64,000 nt of DNA from Blastomussa wellsi (GCA_947652115.1 OX393563.1:1493829-1557828); one strand, 5' to 3'. Shown: positions 24,019-35,775, numbered from the stretch's first letter. Program-made: numbers and translations. The notes: generated from the sequence alone by a model not told the origin.

Positions 24019-26634
24019 TTTCCCCTCTATTCATTTGTTGTTATCGCTGCGACCACTACTCTCTTGCACTAGTATTCTTTATTCCACAGATTTCAGACCA
24101 GAAGACCGACAAGCTCCATCTTTCTGTACATAAAAACACACGACGCACAATTCCTTGATTCGCTCCGACGAAGGGCTAACGCTCGAAACGTCAGCTCTTG
24201 AATCTCTTTACGGTGGCCAATTGACATTATCAACCCAGTTGATAAAACCAAATTATATTATCCAAAGAAACTCTTCTTTGTATGTTGTCTACCATTTAAT
24301 ATTAAAAAAAATATAAATAAATTTGTTTTACTTGTTTTGCATAAAACTGAACCAGAATTTCGTCTCCAATAGCTGTTGACGTTTTGGCTGCCACTGCACA
24401 ATGGGAAGTTAAATCTTTCCCAGAAGGCAACCTTTTAGCAAGAGGAAGAGTTAACCTGTGCATTAACTTCCCCGAACTCTGCACTTTACCTGCTGGTGGT
24501 GAGTTCATTAGTATAAAAGTAATATATAGATTTTGCCAAGCCTAAAAGCCTAAAAGCCTAAGCCTAAAAACGTCAACTCGAATTGCAGAATTTCCTCTAA
24601 GAATGACCATAAAAAGTTTAAAAATGTTACCAGAAGAAAAAAAATCGGAGCTGAGCCCGCGATCAATGAAAAAACCAATGCCTGGTCAGCGGTCAACTGA
24701 AAAAAACGTTATCTCGATGATTTCTAACCTGAGCCCGCGATCTCGTCATCAATCAAGCAATCAATCAATCCATCTTTATTTAAACACGAAATCTTATCAT
24801 AAAAATGGTCTTCCTAGGAGTCGTGTAAAAAAATTACAAAGAACAAATTAACTATATCATCAGAATAACGCTACATTAACTAATAAACTAATTAACTAAC
24901 CTTCAGTAAAAACCTATGTAATAAAAATTTCTCTAATATACAGTGCACTAAAAAATCATCTTTCCCAATTAGTGCGGTTTGAAACAGTTTTAAACTAGGT
25001 AGGTGTCTGATTTCCGATGGGATCTTGTTCCACAGGACAGACCCTCTGTAGTCCAGGCTACCTTTTGCGTATTCCGTTCTTGGTCTGGAGACATAGTAGT
25101 TTATCTCAGAGTTTCTAAGATTCTGTGCGTGTACGGTTGATGCGTTGGTAAAAATCCGCCTCAGGTACAATGGGGAAAGATTATAATGGATTTTATACAT
25201 AATCACAGCCAGTTGTTTAAGTCTTTTATTTTCCAAACTTTCCCAGCCAAGCTCATCCAACAAAATACTTGAGCGAGTTTCGTAATTTGAAAAGGTAAGA
25301 ATTCTGGCAGCCCTATTTTGCAGTTTTTGGATTTTATCCGATAAACCCTTGCCGATATTGCCCCATATAGTACTACAGTAACTGAAATAAGGCACAACAA
25401 GTGCGTTATACATATTCATTCTCGTATCAAATGGTATAGTTGAGCTTACACGCTTTAAGATGGCTAGACCAGCGGAAATTTTCTTTGAAGTAGCATTTAT
25501 GTGTGGACGCCAATTGAGAGATTCGTCAATGTGAACCCCAAGAACTTTATGTTTTGCTACCATGTGATACTGGTCAGCGGATACCTCGTTTTGACAGCTG
25601 TCAATTGACCATAACAAGGATGCCCTATAACAAAGATGTAAGCTGATAAGGCTGACAAGGTGTTGTCGTCGAATTGTCGTCGTCGTCGTGTGTACGCGCC
25701 CACGAGCAATACCGCTAGCCATGATAACCATGAGAAAATCAACTCATGGGGTTTCGTTTTCTTTCCCATATGAGTATGGGGCTCCGCTTGGCGGCCCTTA
25801 GGGCCGCCGGAGCTCCGCTAATAACAATATGATGTTGATTATATTTGATAGGATAACACGAATCGCAATATATGACGTCGTTTACATTATATGAATAGAT
25901 TAGGGATCACATTAGGGAATTGGTTACACGTAGGAAATAAATCAGATGTCTGGTTTTTCAATAGAGTACATCTGTTATCTAATTTTTCATGCATTTTTCT
26001 TACATTCCCAGAACATTTTAAGTTCACCTATTCTTATTTAATGAGTGCGGTCCCACCAGAGTTCAGTGAGGTAAGCGATGACTTTACAGACGGACAGATA
26101 GAATTTTGATTCACATATATTTCGATTTCAATAATTATTAACAATCATAAGAAGAGAAAAAAGAGAAAAAAAAAAGAACAGAGCAAATATGAAATTACAT
26201 TTTTTAGGGGAAAGCGTGTAGTGGCAAAGGAGCAAAGCTTTCGAGTTGGCCACTACCACATTACACAAGAGGAGGAAATCCTTTATATATAAAGTAAATA
26301 TAATTAGCCAACCGATAGTCTAAACGACATAGCCAGAGTTAGTGTTCTGTATTGTTAGTATACTAAAGCAGTGGATGGTGCGCGCTGATTGGCTGTTCAA
26401 GCATGGGATATCCTGTGCCATTCACTTTCTAGCAACTCGTGCGCCCCAGGGCCCTCCACCACTAGCAGACTAGCCACCTCCACTTCGGTGACTAGTTGTT
26501 AGCGATGGTTTCTAATGACATTTTTGTCTATCTTTATGAACTATTAGATGACTGTCAGGTTAGTTCTGGATGCTTACAACGAGGACCATATCATGTTTTT
26601 CTGCCTTGATGTGATACTGGCGTTCCACTACTGA
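21658..26634 (+). CDS. Gene C: secreted ML-domain (NPC2/MD-2/GM2A-like) protein, 157 aa
   Basis: Five exons (21658-21766, 23441-23533, 24373-24498, 26012-26070, 26548-26634) join into 158 codons with a stop. The product has a signal peptide (about residues 1-20, IALLLCVV) and then a chain with the length and layout of ML lipid-binding proteins. These include an early FKKVKF strand, GKSLNASLIFTP (N-glycosylation site at N61, where NPC2 has VNVTFTS), the C-x6-C pair at C97/C104 followed by TLPAG, and a late strand with C148 (MFFCLDVIL, like the FCW strand of NPC2). The usual N-terminal Cys partner of C148 is not seen. Likely role: binding a lipid or sterol-like ligand outside the cell or in endolysosomes. 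It sits between two LRR receptor genes. Gene structure is well supported; the family is recognised from motifs only. Confidence 0.78.
22220..23180. repeat. GCAGACTG-rich repeat region in gene C intron 1
   Basis: Short gcagactg/cagtctgc motifs recur at about 22230-22330 and, in the opposite sense, near 23145-23165, suggesting the two ends of an inverted-repeat element. Boundaries unclear. Confidence 0.35.
23441..23533 (+). CDS. Gene C exon 2
   Basis: 93 bp, TTTTCACAG acceptor, GTGAGC donor, phase 1 at both ends. Encodes PHDENAKVVISPWPFLAFG and the NAS site. Confidence 0.8.
23921..24034 (+). mobile_element. Penelope-like element end, truncated
   Basis: Starts inside the ctttacggtggccaattgac block and runs through cccaccgacgcagcaccac to gaaacttttcccc. 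It lies in intron 2 of gene C, 130 bp before another copy. Confidence 0.55.
24160..24262 (+). mobile_element. Penelope-like element end with hammerhead-like motif
   Basis: ccgacgaagggctaacgctc followed by gaaacgtc at 24165-24192 follows the minimal type I hammerhead layout (CUGANGA, stem II AGGGC/GCUC, GAAA, CGUC) found in Penelope-like elements. The U4 position reads C here. It lies in intron 2 of gene C. Confidence 0.5.
24373..24498 (+). CDS. Gene C exon 3: ML core with Cys pair
   Basis: 126 bp, acceptor CTCCAATAG, donor GTGAGT. Encodes TAQWEVKSFPEGN, then CINFPELC and TLPAG. Confidence 0.82.
24745..25740 (-). mobile_element. 5'-truncated LINE (CR1/L2/jockey group), 3' end
   Basis: The minus strand reads the thumb and C-terminal region of a reverse transcriptase: VLGVHIDESLNWRPHI, then YNALVVPYFSYCSTIWGN, KIQKLQNRAARILT, and a closing VLWNKIPSEIR block. 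The catalytic part is missing. The 3' tail has an aatc-type short tandem repeat near 24755-24772. It lies in intron 3 of gene C, opposite in sense. The open frame is about 250 codons, so the insertion may be fairly young. Confidence 0.85.
25775..25822. repeat. GC-rich hairpin
   Basis: ggctccgcttggcggccctt against ccgccggagctccgc forms an imperfect palindrome at the 5' edge of the LINE. Confidence 0.5.
26012..26070 (+). CDS. Gene C exon 4
   Basis: 59 bp, TTACATTCCCAG acceptor, GTAAGC donor. Encodes HFKFTYSYLMSAVPPEFSE, joining LPAG to give the LPAGEHF strand. It enters in phase 1 and leaves in phase 0. Confidence 0.78.
26548..26634 (+). CDS. Gene C exon 5: last strand and stop
   Basis: 87 bp after CTATTAG. 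Encodes MTVRLVLDAYNEDHIMFF, then C148 and TGA at 26632-26634. No clear AATAAA lies close behind; the first is near 27020. Confidence 0.72.
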   Translation: MTVRLVLDAYNEDHIMFFCLDVILAFHY

Positions 26635-26847
26635 AGTCAGCGACGGACAGACAGCATTATTGTAAAACATTGCTTGGAATAAGCCACTTTCCCTCAGTAA
26701 CCTAATAATGATCTAGAATAATTGGCGTCCCCTCCTATGAGATATGTAGATTCTTTCTTGTGTGCATTTTTGCCGAGCTATATCTACGAAGGTTGTGTTA
26801 CTGCCGTGAGTTGAATTGATTTTTATTAACTGTGCTTGAGACATTCA

Positions 26848-27243
26848 GGGGCACCCAACGAACGGACTGTGACAGAATGCATTCTGTTACCCAAATGAAT
26901 GAAAATATACGATACTGAAAAATGTACAGGTGTTCTTGAGTGTTGCTGGGAAAAGTTTATCTGTTCCTTTTTCCCATCATATGATCCATAGCTTTTTCCC
27001 CCAAACATGAGAACAAGCAATAAACGCGTGGAAACGACACTGAAAAACGTTGAAATCCGCTCAGTTTAATGAGATTGAAGCCCTCGTCGTGCAATCCCCC
27101 TTTCGAATTCAATCTGCCAGTGCAAAAATAGTATTATTTTTTCAGTGAAAAATACTCTGAGAAAACATTTACTGAAACATTTTTCCAGCCAGCAAGATTT
27201 CCGGCGGAAAAAGATAAAGTGAGGAACAGACTCTTTGGGTGCC
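26848..27243. mobile_element. Possible TIR element
   Basis: Ends ggggcacccaacga and tttgggtgccc are inverted relatives, and an internal perfect palindrome acagaatgcattctgt lies near 26871. Weak call. Confidence 0.35.
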
Positions 27244-28337
27244 CATGGATAGTTTTGTTAATATAGTTTCTTTTTATGATTTTATTACTACCAAGCTGTT
27301 ACAATGTAGGGTGCATCTGTGAGTTAGGGTCTGTTTATATAGGGGCTAGTTGTCCGTTATAGGAGGGTTACACTCTTCAGAGGTATCTCTTACGGAGCGT
27401 TTATATGAGAAGCGCTGTCCCTACCAACCGGGTGAAACATTGGTCTAACCTATCTCACCTATGACATATAGGTTTTTCAGAGTACTAACCGTAGGAACAC
27501 GTAGATTCTCCAGGGCCATCCTAACGAGTTGACTAGAAATAAATAAATAAATATATGTATACTCTAAACACAGGGTCACAGCTCGAACCCCTTCCCTGAG
27601 CCACAGGAAACCATTCGCAGCTATTTTAAAAGATATATTTTGGTTGGAGGGTGACCCTCCTATCAAAGACATTTTCCTTTTATAAACTTGCCGATGCGTG
27701 TCCCAGACAGCAATTTGAGTGGAGAGGGGTTTCCACATCATAGGGTCAATATAAATTGGTAACTAAAATTAAAATGTACTTCATTATGTTCTTACGTTAG
27801 AATTAATTGTTTAAGAATGCCTTGATCTGTAGAACTGACAGTCGACAGTAATCTTTAGGCTGCGTGTAAGAATAGAAAAGTTGATAAGGGCACCAGTGTT
27901 GAAGTCAAAAATATGAACTGAGAGAGGAACTAATCTTGGTTGTGTTTGCCTGGAATATATACGCAAGTGTGTCGCGAGGAGAATATTCGTTCCTGGGTTC
28001 TGGAGTAGTAATAGTAAGGAGCACAGGTGAACAAAGCGTACTATAAGAGTTTGTATGAGAGTTTGCATGGATTTACAATTAAGCTGAAAATATCTCATTT
28101 TTCCTTTGAAAAGATGCAATAATGTCTAAAACCTGGAGTTCATTCCGAGAGAAATTCTCTCCAAGTCTGTTTTGTTTTACACCTTCTCAGTAGTAGGTCT
28201 TTCTTGAGCTTTTGATAGCGATTTTCATTTCAACGACCTATTAACATACTAAAATGGAGCAAAGGTAGAAAAGAAAAGTTTTAAAAACGCTTATTGCCAT
28301 TTGAATCTCTCGAGATTGGTTGCAAATCGGCAATACA
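27244..28337. other. Spacer, nothing recognised
   Basis: Open frames of about 100 codons on the minus strand (27445-27741, 27811-28119) show no family signature and no partner exons. Confidence 0.4.
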
Positions 28338-28480
28338 TAATCACAAGTGGTGACTTTAACGTGGTACTCGACGTTGATAAAGATAAAAAAGGCGATGTAA
28401 ATAGAACTCATAAGAGGTCGCTAGAAATTATCAACAATTTTTGTGAAGGCTTAGATCAGGTTGACGCTTGGAGAGTATGA
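28338..28480 (+). pseudogene. LINE endonuclease (APE) fragment, Tx1/L1-like
   Basis: Reads IITSGDFNVVLDVDKDKKGD then HKRSLEIINNFCEGLD and DAWRV before a stop. GDFN is the conserved catalytic-region motif of APE-type LINE endonucleases. The rest of the element is absent. Confidence 0.8.
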
Positions 28481-28734
28481 AGGTGGCTCCAAACAGTTTC
28501 CAGCTCTTTCCAAGACGTACATTTGTTTTGGTCATTACAACCACTCTATATGGGTAGATGCCCTATCCATTGTATCAAAACACTGCCCAATCATTGGTGA
28601 ACATGTTGCTGTCAATTTTGTTGCACAATATTGAATTGTGGTAAGTATGATAAGCTGCAACTATTTGCGAAGTTTAAAAAAATGTAGAGTGGGTTCAGAG
28701 CCACCTTAAATTTTCGAAACTTTAACAATAACAG

Positions 28735-28735
28735 C

Positions 28736-28814
<79 letters not shown>
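28735..28814. repeat. (TAA)n microsatellite
   Basis: About 25 units, almost pure. It forms the 3' tail of the adjacent SINE-like element when read on the minus strand. Confidence 0.97.
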
Positions 28815-28895
28815 GCAATCCCAGATGGATTTGAACCCACAATCCTCCGCGCCGTGATCTAGCTGGATGCTCTAACCGCTAAACTACTGGAGGCT
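28815..28895 (-). mobile_element. tRNA-derived SINE head
   Basis: On the minus strand, gtagtttagcggttagagca (A-box region) is followed by gtgggttcaaatccatc (B box) and then the (ATT)n tail. The acceptor-stem halves pair poorly, so this is a SINE rather than a tRNA gene. Confidence 0.65.
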
Positions 28896-29728
28896 GGAGA
28901 CTGGTGAGCAAAGGCGAAATGTGGAGGTCAGTTGCTTGTAGTTATGAGTCATTATAGTATGGAACTACTGGTCCTACTGGCCTATAGCCCTTTAGCACTT
29001 CACAAAAGTGTTTTGAAAGTACAGTCTTACAATAAAAATTGACAGCTACTTTTAAAGTATCATAAAACGTATACCTTTCATTGTGAACTTTTTAAACAAA
29101 GTTGAGTGCAATACAATCTCGTTTCATCTTGTTAGTTCTTGGATGCAGTTGAAACCGTGTCGATTGCGTTCGTGTAAACACATCTCATAATGGAGGCGAT
29201 AAAAATTTCAGTTAAAACATAGAGCTGCATTTAAGACTTCCTCTTTTTCCGACTGCTGCCGTTGCAGTTTTCGGTCCAGAGACAACAAGCTTGGCGTCCA
29301 TTTCCAAACCATACACATCAGTGAATACGTCTTGGTAAGACCACAGCTGTCTTCTCTTTTCGTAATCTTATCAAAAGTGCAAATCAATTACTGCCAGCCA
29401 TTGTAGATAAGGAATAGCAAGCAAAAAGACTATACGAAATGATGAAAAAATAATTACATCAATAATTTCATGGTATGTAAGAGATCTTTTTATACCGTGT
29501 GTTTATGACGACACTGGCATGTACAAAACGAGGCTTTGTTCAATCCAATGAAACGGCAATCACTGTGGTGCTTTGCAATGCTCGCTTTTTTAATTCAATA
29601 TTTATCCAGGGGAATCCAATTTTTAGCAGAGATAGTTTAAACGGAGCCCTGACACAACACTCAACAAAGATATTTAAAAAAGATATGACAATTAATTAAT
29701 TTATGTAAGGCAACATGTGCCGCAGTCG

Positions 29729-29893
29729 TTAGTATTTAAGATGGCGCTTTAGTTTGATTTTAAATTCACTGAGGGTCTCTACTTGCCTAATGTTTCTCGG
29801 AAGGGTATCGTAGGTCCGAGAACCGTTTATTCTGAAGCTCCCTTTTGCAAAGGGAGGGCGTAGCAAATCACAGCTTCTGGTGTTATAGTCATG
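29729..29893 (-). pseudogene. LINE C-terminus remnant
   Basis: Reads HDYNTRSCDLLRPPFAKGSF, then SRTYDTLPRN and VETLSEFKIKLKRHLKY with a stop, the typical closing block of CR1/L2-type LINE proteins. Only this tail is left. Confidence 0.75.
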
Positions 29894-30558
29894 GAAAAAG
29901 TGCGTGTTCCTAAACTCTGAAAGTAACTCATTTTACTTTCTCAAAGTAACTCTTGTTACTTTCGAATTTCTGAAACGCCTCATTGCGTTTGCTCAAGTTC
30001 CTAAGTTTCGAATCAACGTGTTATGCTATCGATACTGTAATACAAAACGCCGCATTAAAGTTATCATTATCATGGGAAGTTATAGCCATTTAGAGGCATC
30101 TTAGGAAAGCTACTAACTACTCACACGGATAATAACAACTTCCCTACATCCAACAAGCCCTTAAGGTTAGCATTCGTTAATTTTTTTCATCTTTCAATAG
30201 AAAAATGTAAGTCTATTCTTGTGATTAAATATAAGAAAAGCCCAAGGAGGTGACCAGGGTGGGGAAGATTGAGACGGATTACAAAGTTAAAATATTTAGG
30301 CTATATTTTTTCAAAATGAACAATCCATGGCGCAGCTCCTTCAACAATAGAATTATTTTCAGTTGTTGATCACGAGGCAGTTTCGACTGCTAGTCAGCGC
30401 ATATTCTAGCTTAGTTTAGGTGTCGTTATTTGTAGCACGCTGATGAGCTGCTATTAATGAATTTTCATCATAATCCAACTGTAATTCTAACACCCTTAAA
30501 GTGCCCCTAAGAAGAAATTGGTGGTATTTATTAATTTTTTTATTTTCGTGTAAAATGC

Positions 30559-30981
30559 GACTTTCTTAATCATCTTGCCAAATTTTAATCCATTCTAGAC
30601 ATGAGAAGTCATAATGTTGAAACTTTTATTTTCAAAAATTTACGGCCGCCAAGGCTTGGTTGCGATTCGGAGAAAGTGACGTAAAAGGCTCAAAAATTGC
30701 TCACGCGTTGTAATTATAATAACAATAAGCAAAGGAAATTGCACGAAGAACGATTCAAAAGTTTTTGTTGATCTTCATTTTATTTTCAATAGTTATTGTT
30801 ATTATAATTATAACCCGTGAGGTATTTTTGAGCCTTTGACGTCACTTTCTCCAAATCGCAACCAAGCCTTGTAACAAAGCAGTTTAATGGCGGCCGTAAA
30901 TTTTGCGGAAATAAAAGTTTAAAAATTATGACTTCTCATGTCCAGAATGGATTGAAATTTGGCAAGATGATTAAGAAAGTC
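30559..30981. mobile_element. Long-hairpin MITE
   Basis: Arms of roughly 180 bp are inverted copies (gactttcttaatcatcttgc against gcaagatgattaagaaagtc, and gaagtcataat, cggccg, ttggttgcgat inside). No coding frame. Confidence 0.85.
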
Positions 30982-31599
30982 CGAGGATCCTTGCTCTCAT
31001 TTTGTATGTATTTATATTGTATGCACGAACTGCGACGACTGAGACCGACAAACAACGAAATACTCTTGATAAAAGCTTTTTAAAGTTCTTTGTATTAGTA
31101 ATTAGACGTTATTGTTCTCTGCGTTTTATGTCCTGTACGCTTGAACGGTGCGAATTATCATAATTAGATTCATGGGTTTGAACAGCGGACGATGCTGTAA
31201 ACGTTGCCGATCTGGAATTTTCTGTCCAAATTTTCCAAATTTCTCCGCCGATATAGAGTTTCAGGAATTAAGGCCGTCAACTTGGTGTACTCTGTTGTGA
31301 CATGACAGAAGGGAATTTCAAAACAGCCTTTCAAAAAGGTTGTCTATATTGACATTTTTACTCTCTTGAAGCCAATAACTTCTAGCAACATTTGAATTCG
31401 AGAATTTCCTTCTGTCATGTCACAAATGAGGTTATAATTTATCGATCGGTGCGCTCTTCTAGCTAAAAACTAGGACACAAAATTGCATATCTGCAAAAAC
31501 AACGAACATAGTGTAATTCCATCATCCCCGAATAATGCTAAGTTTCAGATTAATCAATGCTTAAAACTCAGAAAATTAAATCGAAATCAAAGTGTATAT

Positions 31600-31919
31600 G
31601 ACATGAAAAATATTTTCTGCTTAATTGAAGGGCCTTTCGAAATGATACAGAAGAATGACGTTTTTCTTTATGAAATATCTGTTTTCGAGATATTGTCATT
31701 TTTCTATTAAGCAAATTAGACTAGTGATGACGTAATGAGGTTTGCAACTAAAAAATATGGTAAAATACTAAATAAAAAATATCTGGAAATATTGACGTCA
31801 TCACTGATCTAATTTGCACAATGGAAAAATGTCAATATCTCCAAATCCCAAAAAGGTATTTCAAAAAGAAAAACGCCATTGAAAGGCCTTTCAAATAAGC
31901 AGAAAATATTTTTCATGTC
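31600..31919. mobile_element. Long-hairpin MITE
   Basis: Left gacatgaaaaatattttctg and right cagaaaatatttttcatgtc are exact inverted copies. Similarity runs on through the arms to a centre near 31760. Confidence 0.85.
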
Positions 31920-32010
31920 ATTTTCACTACTTCGCGTTCCCAGCCCACGAGAAACAGCTGGACAACAGGCCATGCCAGCGTCACTCTCTTTCAGCAGTAC
32001 ATCTATCTCG

Positions 32011-33480
32011 ATAACGCTTATACCCTATTTGGGTCTATTTGGATTGTTCTCAGCACTGACCTTTCAGTAGCTATAAATTTACTTTTGTTCATACATTAAA
32101 TTCCTTTTGCTCGCACATTAAAGAAAGAGTGAAGGAGGCGCAAGAAGTCGGATTTCTTTCCTTTTAGCATGACCTGTTTCTGGTCTTTTCGACAAGATCT
32201 AGAAAACATACCAAACTGCCATTTAACGCTATTTTTTTTTTACTTTCTAAGTTAAAAGTAAAAAGACAGGTAACCGGTAACAATTAATTTAAACACTGCA
32301 TAGTTTAATATTAACTAACAACGGTGAACTAAAAATCAATGCCTTTAGACGGCTCGCTTTACTAGTGTAGTGTGACCACTATTTCGAAACAGAGAAACAT
32401 GATGTCATCTTCGTTACGCATTTGAAGTTTTCCTCTGAATGTCATCTAACAATGTCAAAACAAAGCAGACATTAGATTAGCTATATTATCAGAAATCGAC
32501 TGGATTTACGAATATTTTGCAAATATGCATGATATATATGGACAGATTACCTTGAAACCTGATGGGATTGCTGCTATTACATCAGTATACCTCCACACAT
32601 GAGTTTCTGAGAGAAAATAGCAATAAAATGTCTCGTAAACTGACATATCCAAAACAAGACAACAATAAAAATGCAAATGGTTATTTTATTAGGTTTTCTT
32701 GAAAGATTATAAATAAAATGGGAGGATCAAGCACAATTTGGAATTGCAGTTGATTATTACAGGATTTATAGGTAATAGTTTACATTATAAAAAGCTATTA
32801 AAGCTTTGAATAGAAAATAGAAAGTGAGGAATCGGCCTACTCCTATTTGATAGTTTTATTAGAATTATTTTCATTTTTTTTTTGGCCGATAAGCGACCTA
32901 CACGTTCAAGATAATTTTTATGGCTAGCTAGTCTCCTTGAAACATGTGTTCAAATTCTGCAACGAAACAGAAAAAAATGTTAATAAGTGTCCCCATATTG
33001 CTGCGTATGTTTAATCTCTGATAATGATACGAAAAGGAAAGAAACTAAAACAAGAGGAAGGCAAAATATATATTGACTTGAATAGCGAAGCCGATGATGT
33101 CCCACAACAGTTTCAATCACTGTCGTCACAGGCAGACCACCTTATTGTTTTGTGTTTGTGTGCCATCGATCTATGGCGCGTAGAAGGAATGAAGACAAAC
33201 ATTACGTCGTCGTCGATTTACTACGAGATACAAAGTTTACCGTAACTGATTCAATAAAAGTTCAGAAGAAATGTAAATGAATCTTTTGTCTCGTTTTTTT
33301 TTTTTTTTTGGCCGTTCTGAGCGGGCGTTTAAGATGTAATTTTGCGACATCATTTATTGACCGAGAGAACGGTGCCAAGGCAGGCAGCTGACAGCCAGTG
33401 GCCGCGACCATCTCCATTTCCAGCTGGAACTGACGCTAAACCATCTCACCAGCATTTCTTCGCAGCTGTTATTAGGGTCA
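32011..33480. other. Spacer, nothing recognised
   Basis: An open frame at 33024-33245 followed by AATAAA near 33253 was considered, but it has no family signature and no partner exons. Confidence 0.4.
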
Positions 33481-33482
33481 TC

Positions 33483-33524
33483 ACGCAACGCTCCCGCCCG
33501 TTAGTGGGAGGAGGAGCGTTGCGT
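33483..33524. repeat. Perfect-stem hairpin
   Basis: acgcaacgctcc pairs with ggagcgttgcgt across an 18-base centre. It may be one end of a larger inverted element reaching about 33910. Confidence 0.7.
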
Positions 33525-34479
33525 TACGCGAGACTGCTGCAGCATCCGATCGAGCACATGTTTCTTGATAGTAATTCGGCTTCTATATTCGTGATGGTAA
33601 TCAAAAGGCATTACCCTTCCAGTGACGAATTAGAGCTTCATCCCTCCAAAATTTTCTGAGAAAAGCCCAAGACGCGTTCAACCTACCAATCAACACGTCG
33701 CGTTGCGCGACGCATGGACTTGCATTCTTTGAATTCCTTTGGTTGAGAATCGTGCACCTTCCATGACCTTCCTTGTTCAGAAAACTACTTTTTTGACTTC
33801 AGGATCGACGTCAGGATCGCTTCCTCTCTGAGATGGATAAAGCTCTAACTCTGCACATGGATGAATTATTATGTGCTCGATCCGATGCCGGTGTTTTCTA
33901 GGTGAGAATTTCTGTGATTTCACTGGTTTGAGCTTGAACTGGACAAGGGCGCGGCCGCCGGCTACCACCTGCCTGCCTTGTCTCTAATCTCTAGGCTGAT
34001 AAATGATCCCACAAAATTATGGCTCATAACGGTAAAAAATATATGACAACAACTTTGTATCTTGTAGTAAATCAAAGCCAACTTAATTATATATTTCGTT
34101 TGTCTCTATAGATCCAGTGCACACAAAGACACATAACATAACGTGTTCAGTCGCCTGTGGTTTGAATCACCTCCAGCAGGTAAACTGCATATTTCTGGAA
34201 ACCTGTTGCAGGCGTCATCCATCCCTCTTCCTACAATTTGGTCGTCTGTTACTGATACCACTTCGTATTGAAAAGTCGCGGCGAAAACGTCTACCGCTGA
34301 AAAGGGAAAACATCAATGCTATAAAATACATGGTTGCTAACTATTTGCTCTAATGGAACGCTTAAGTAACAGTAACGTTTATGACAAATATTGCTTCGCT
34401 TTCAAACCAACGCCCCACAGAATTTTGCGATTGATCAAGTAATTTTTCCTTTTAAAATTGTCATCACAGAGTAATTAAG

Positions 34480-34770
34480 AGATGGATCATCCGTCTGTGA
34501 TGAATTTGGGCAGAGAACGGTAATCTGAAAAGTGAAAGTGAAGAATGATCATCGCAGTGAATTTCCAATTAAGCAATTGGAAAGAAGAAGCCTGAAAAAA
34601 TCAGGGCTTCAACGGGAAGAATGATCATCGCATGCGCATCGCATCTTCACTTTCATCTACATCCGCAGTTCAAGACACACCGATAGTTCGTACCAAAGTT
34701 CGTCCCGTATTTATACTAGACGGACGATCCATCGAGACGGATGATCTGTCTTGACGGATGATCCGTCCCT
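34480..34770. repeat. Inverted-repeat element, approximate
   Basis: gatggatcatccgtct at the left and gacggatgatccgtc at the right enclose an internal block with gaatgatcatcgca repeated twice. Confidence 0.4.
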
Positions 34771-35623
34771 AGTACGAATCGGGCCAATGACCAAGAAACC
34801 TCCTACTACGGAGTTTATCACGATTTTTGGTCAGAATTAGCTAAATTTAAACTTCTAACGCCTCGTCAATACTCAAATCGTTTCTAAATCAATAATTTTA
34901 TAGCATCAAGGGAATTCAGAACAGCACTGATTTCATATGAGATACAATGGGAAAACTTGAAAACGTCTACCCGACGTTTTCAAGTTGGCATCATATCTCG
35001 ATCTTGGCCATCCGCCCGCAAAAGACGTCTATAAACAGTTTCTATACATTACGATAGTCTTTCAAAGGATTTGTTATCGTGCAGCTTCTATTAACCGAAA
35101 AGTGTCTCTTGGATTTTCGATGTGTTCATATAGCGTGATACTTCCCCTTTAATGCGTGGTTTGCAAAAACGTTAATTGTCATGTAATTGTGGAATAATAA
35201 TATTTAATTCATTACTTACCAGGAGTAAAGGTTATGCTTATGTTCGTTCGTTCTCCAGTCTTGATGAAAGGCCATGGGGAAATTTTTACCTTTGCAGTCT
35301 CGTCATGAGGACCTGTAAAACACTACACATTTCGAACACTGGAAACCTTGAAAAACACAACTCAAATGTGTTCCTTTTGGATGTCATTTTTAATTGCGTA
35401 TACTGTGGACACTATTATCAGTAGTAGAAGGAGGAAAAGATAGAGACACGTCAGTGGCACTAGCCGCATCCATCAGTTCTTATTTCAGGTGCTTATGACA
35501 GCTAGGGTCCTGCGCCGGAAGGGGTAGAAAAGGAAGGAATTTAGAACCATGGGCATGGAACTGGGATTTTAGTCAAAAAAGGCTGGGAAATTGGATTTGG
35601 GCAGAACTGTGCTCAGACATGTG
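34771..35623. other. Spacer, nothing recognised
   Basis: No gene or clear repeat seen. Confidence 0.4.
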
Positions 35624-35775
35624 AATAGACCAATTCCGATGTATTAGCATTCTAACATGTCACCGAGGCTTGGGGGAATAAAACAGGCTTTGGGATGAAT
35701 AAATAATTTCTTCTGTTTTATTCCCCCAAGCCTCGGCACCATGTTAGAATTTTAATATATCGGAATTGGTCTATT
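35624..35775. mobile_element. Hairpin MITE
   Basis: 152 bp. Left aatagaccaattccgatgta and right tatcggaattggtctatt, with aggcttgggggaataaaaca repeated inverted inside. Confidence 0.85.

Larger units (their letters stand above)
29485..32010. repeat. Diverged duplicated block, copy 2
   Basis: Co-linear with 19355-21335 (see that entry) but interrupted by a LINE piece at 29729-29893 and hairpin MITEs at 30559 and 31600. Confidence 0.65.

Noticed and set aside
28612..28842. Frame with about 35 consecutive Leu
   Set aside because: Translation of the (TAA)n microsatellite.
28815..28895. tRNA gene on the minus strand
   Set aside because: A and B boxes are present but the acceptor stem does not pair and a (ATT)n tail follows directly, as in a SINE.
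33024..33245. 73-codon plus-strand frame followed by AATAAA
   Set aside because: No recognised motif, no paralogue or splice partner in the window; not enough to call a gene.
34112..34179. Exon-like stretch (good acceptor CTCTATAG, donor CAG-GTAAAC) reading HNITCSVACGLNHLQQ
   Set aside because: Isolated, no partner exons recognised and no family match; could be chance.
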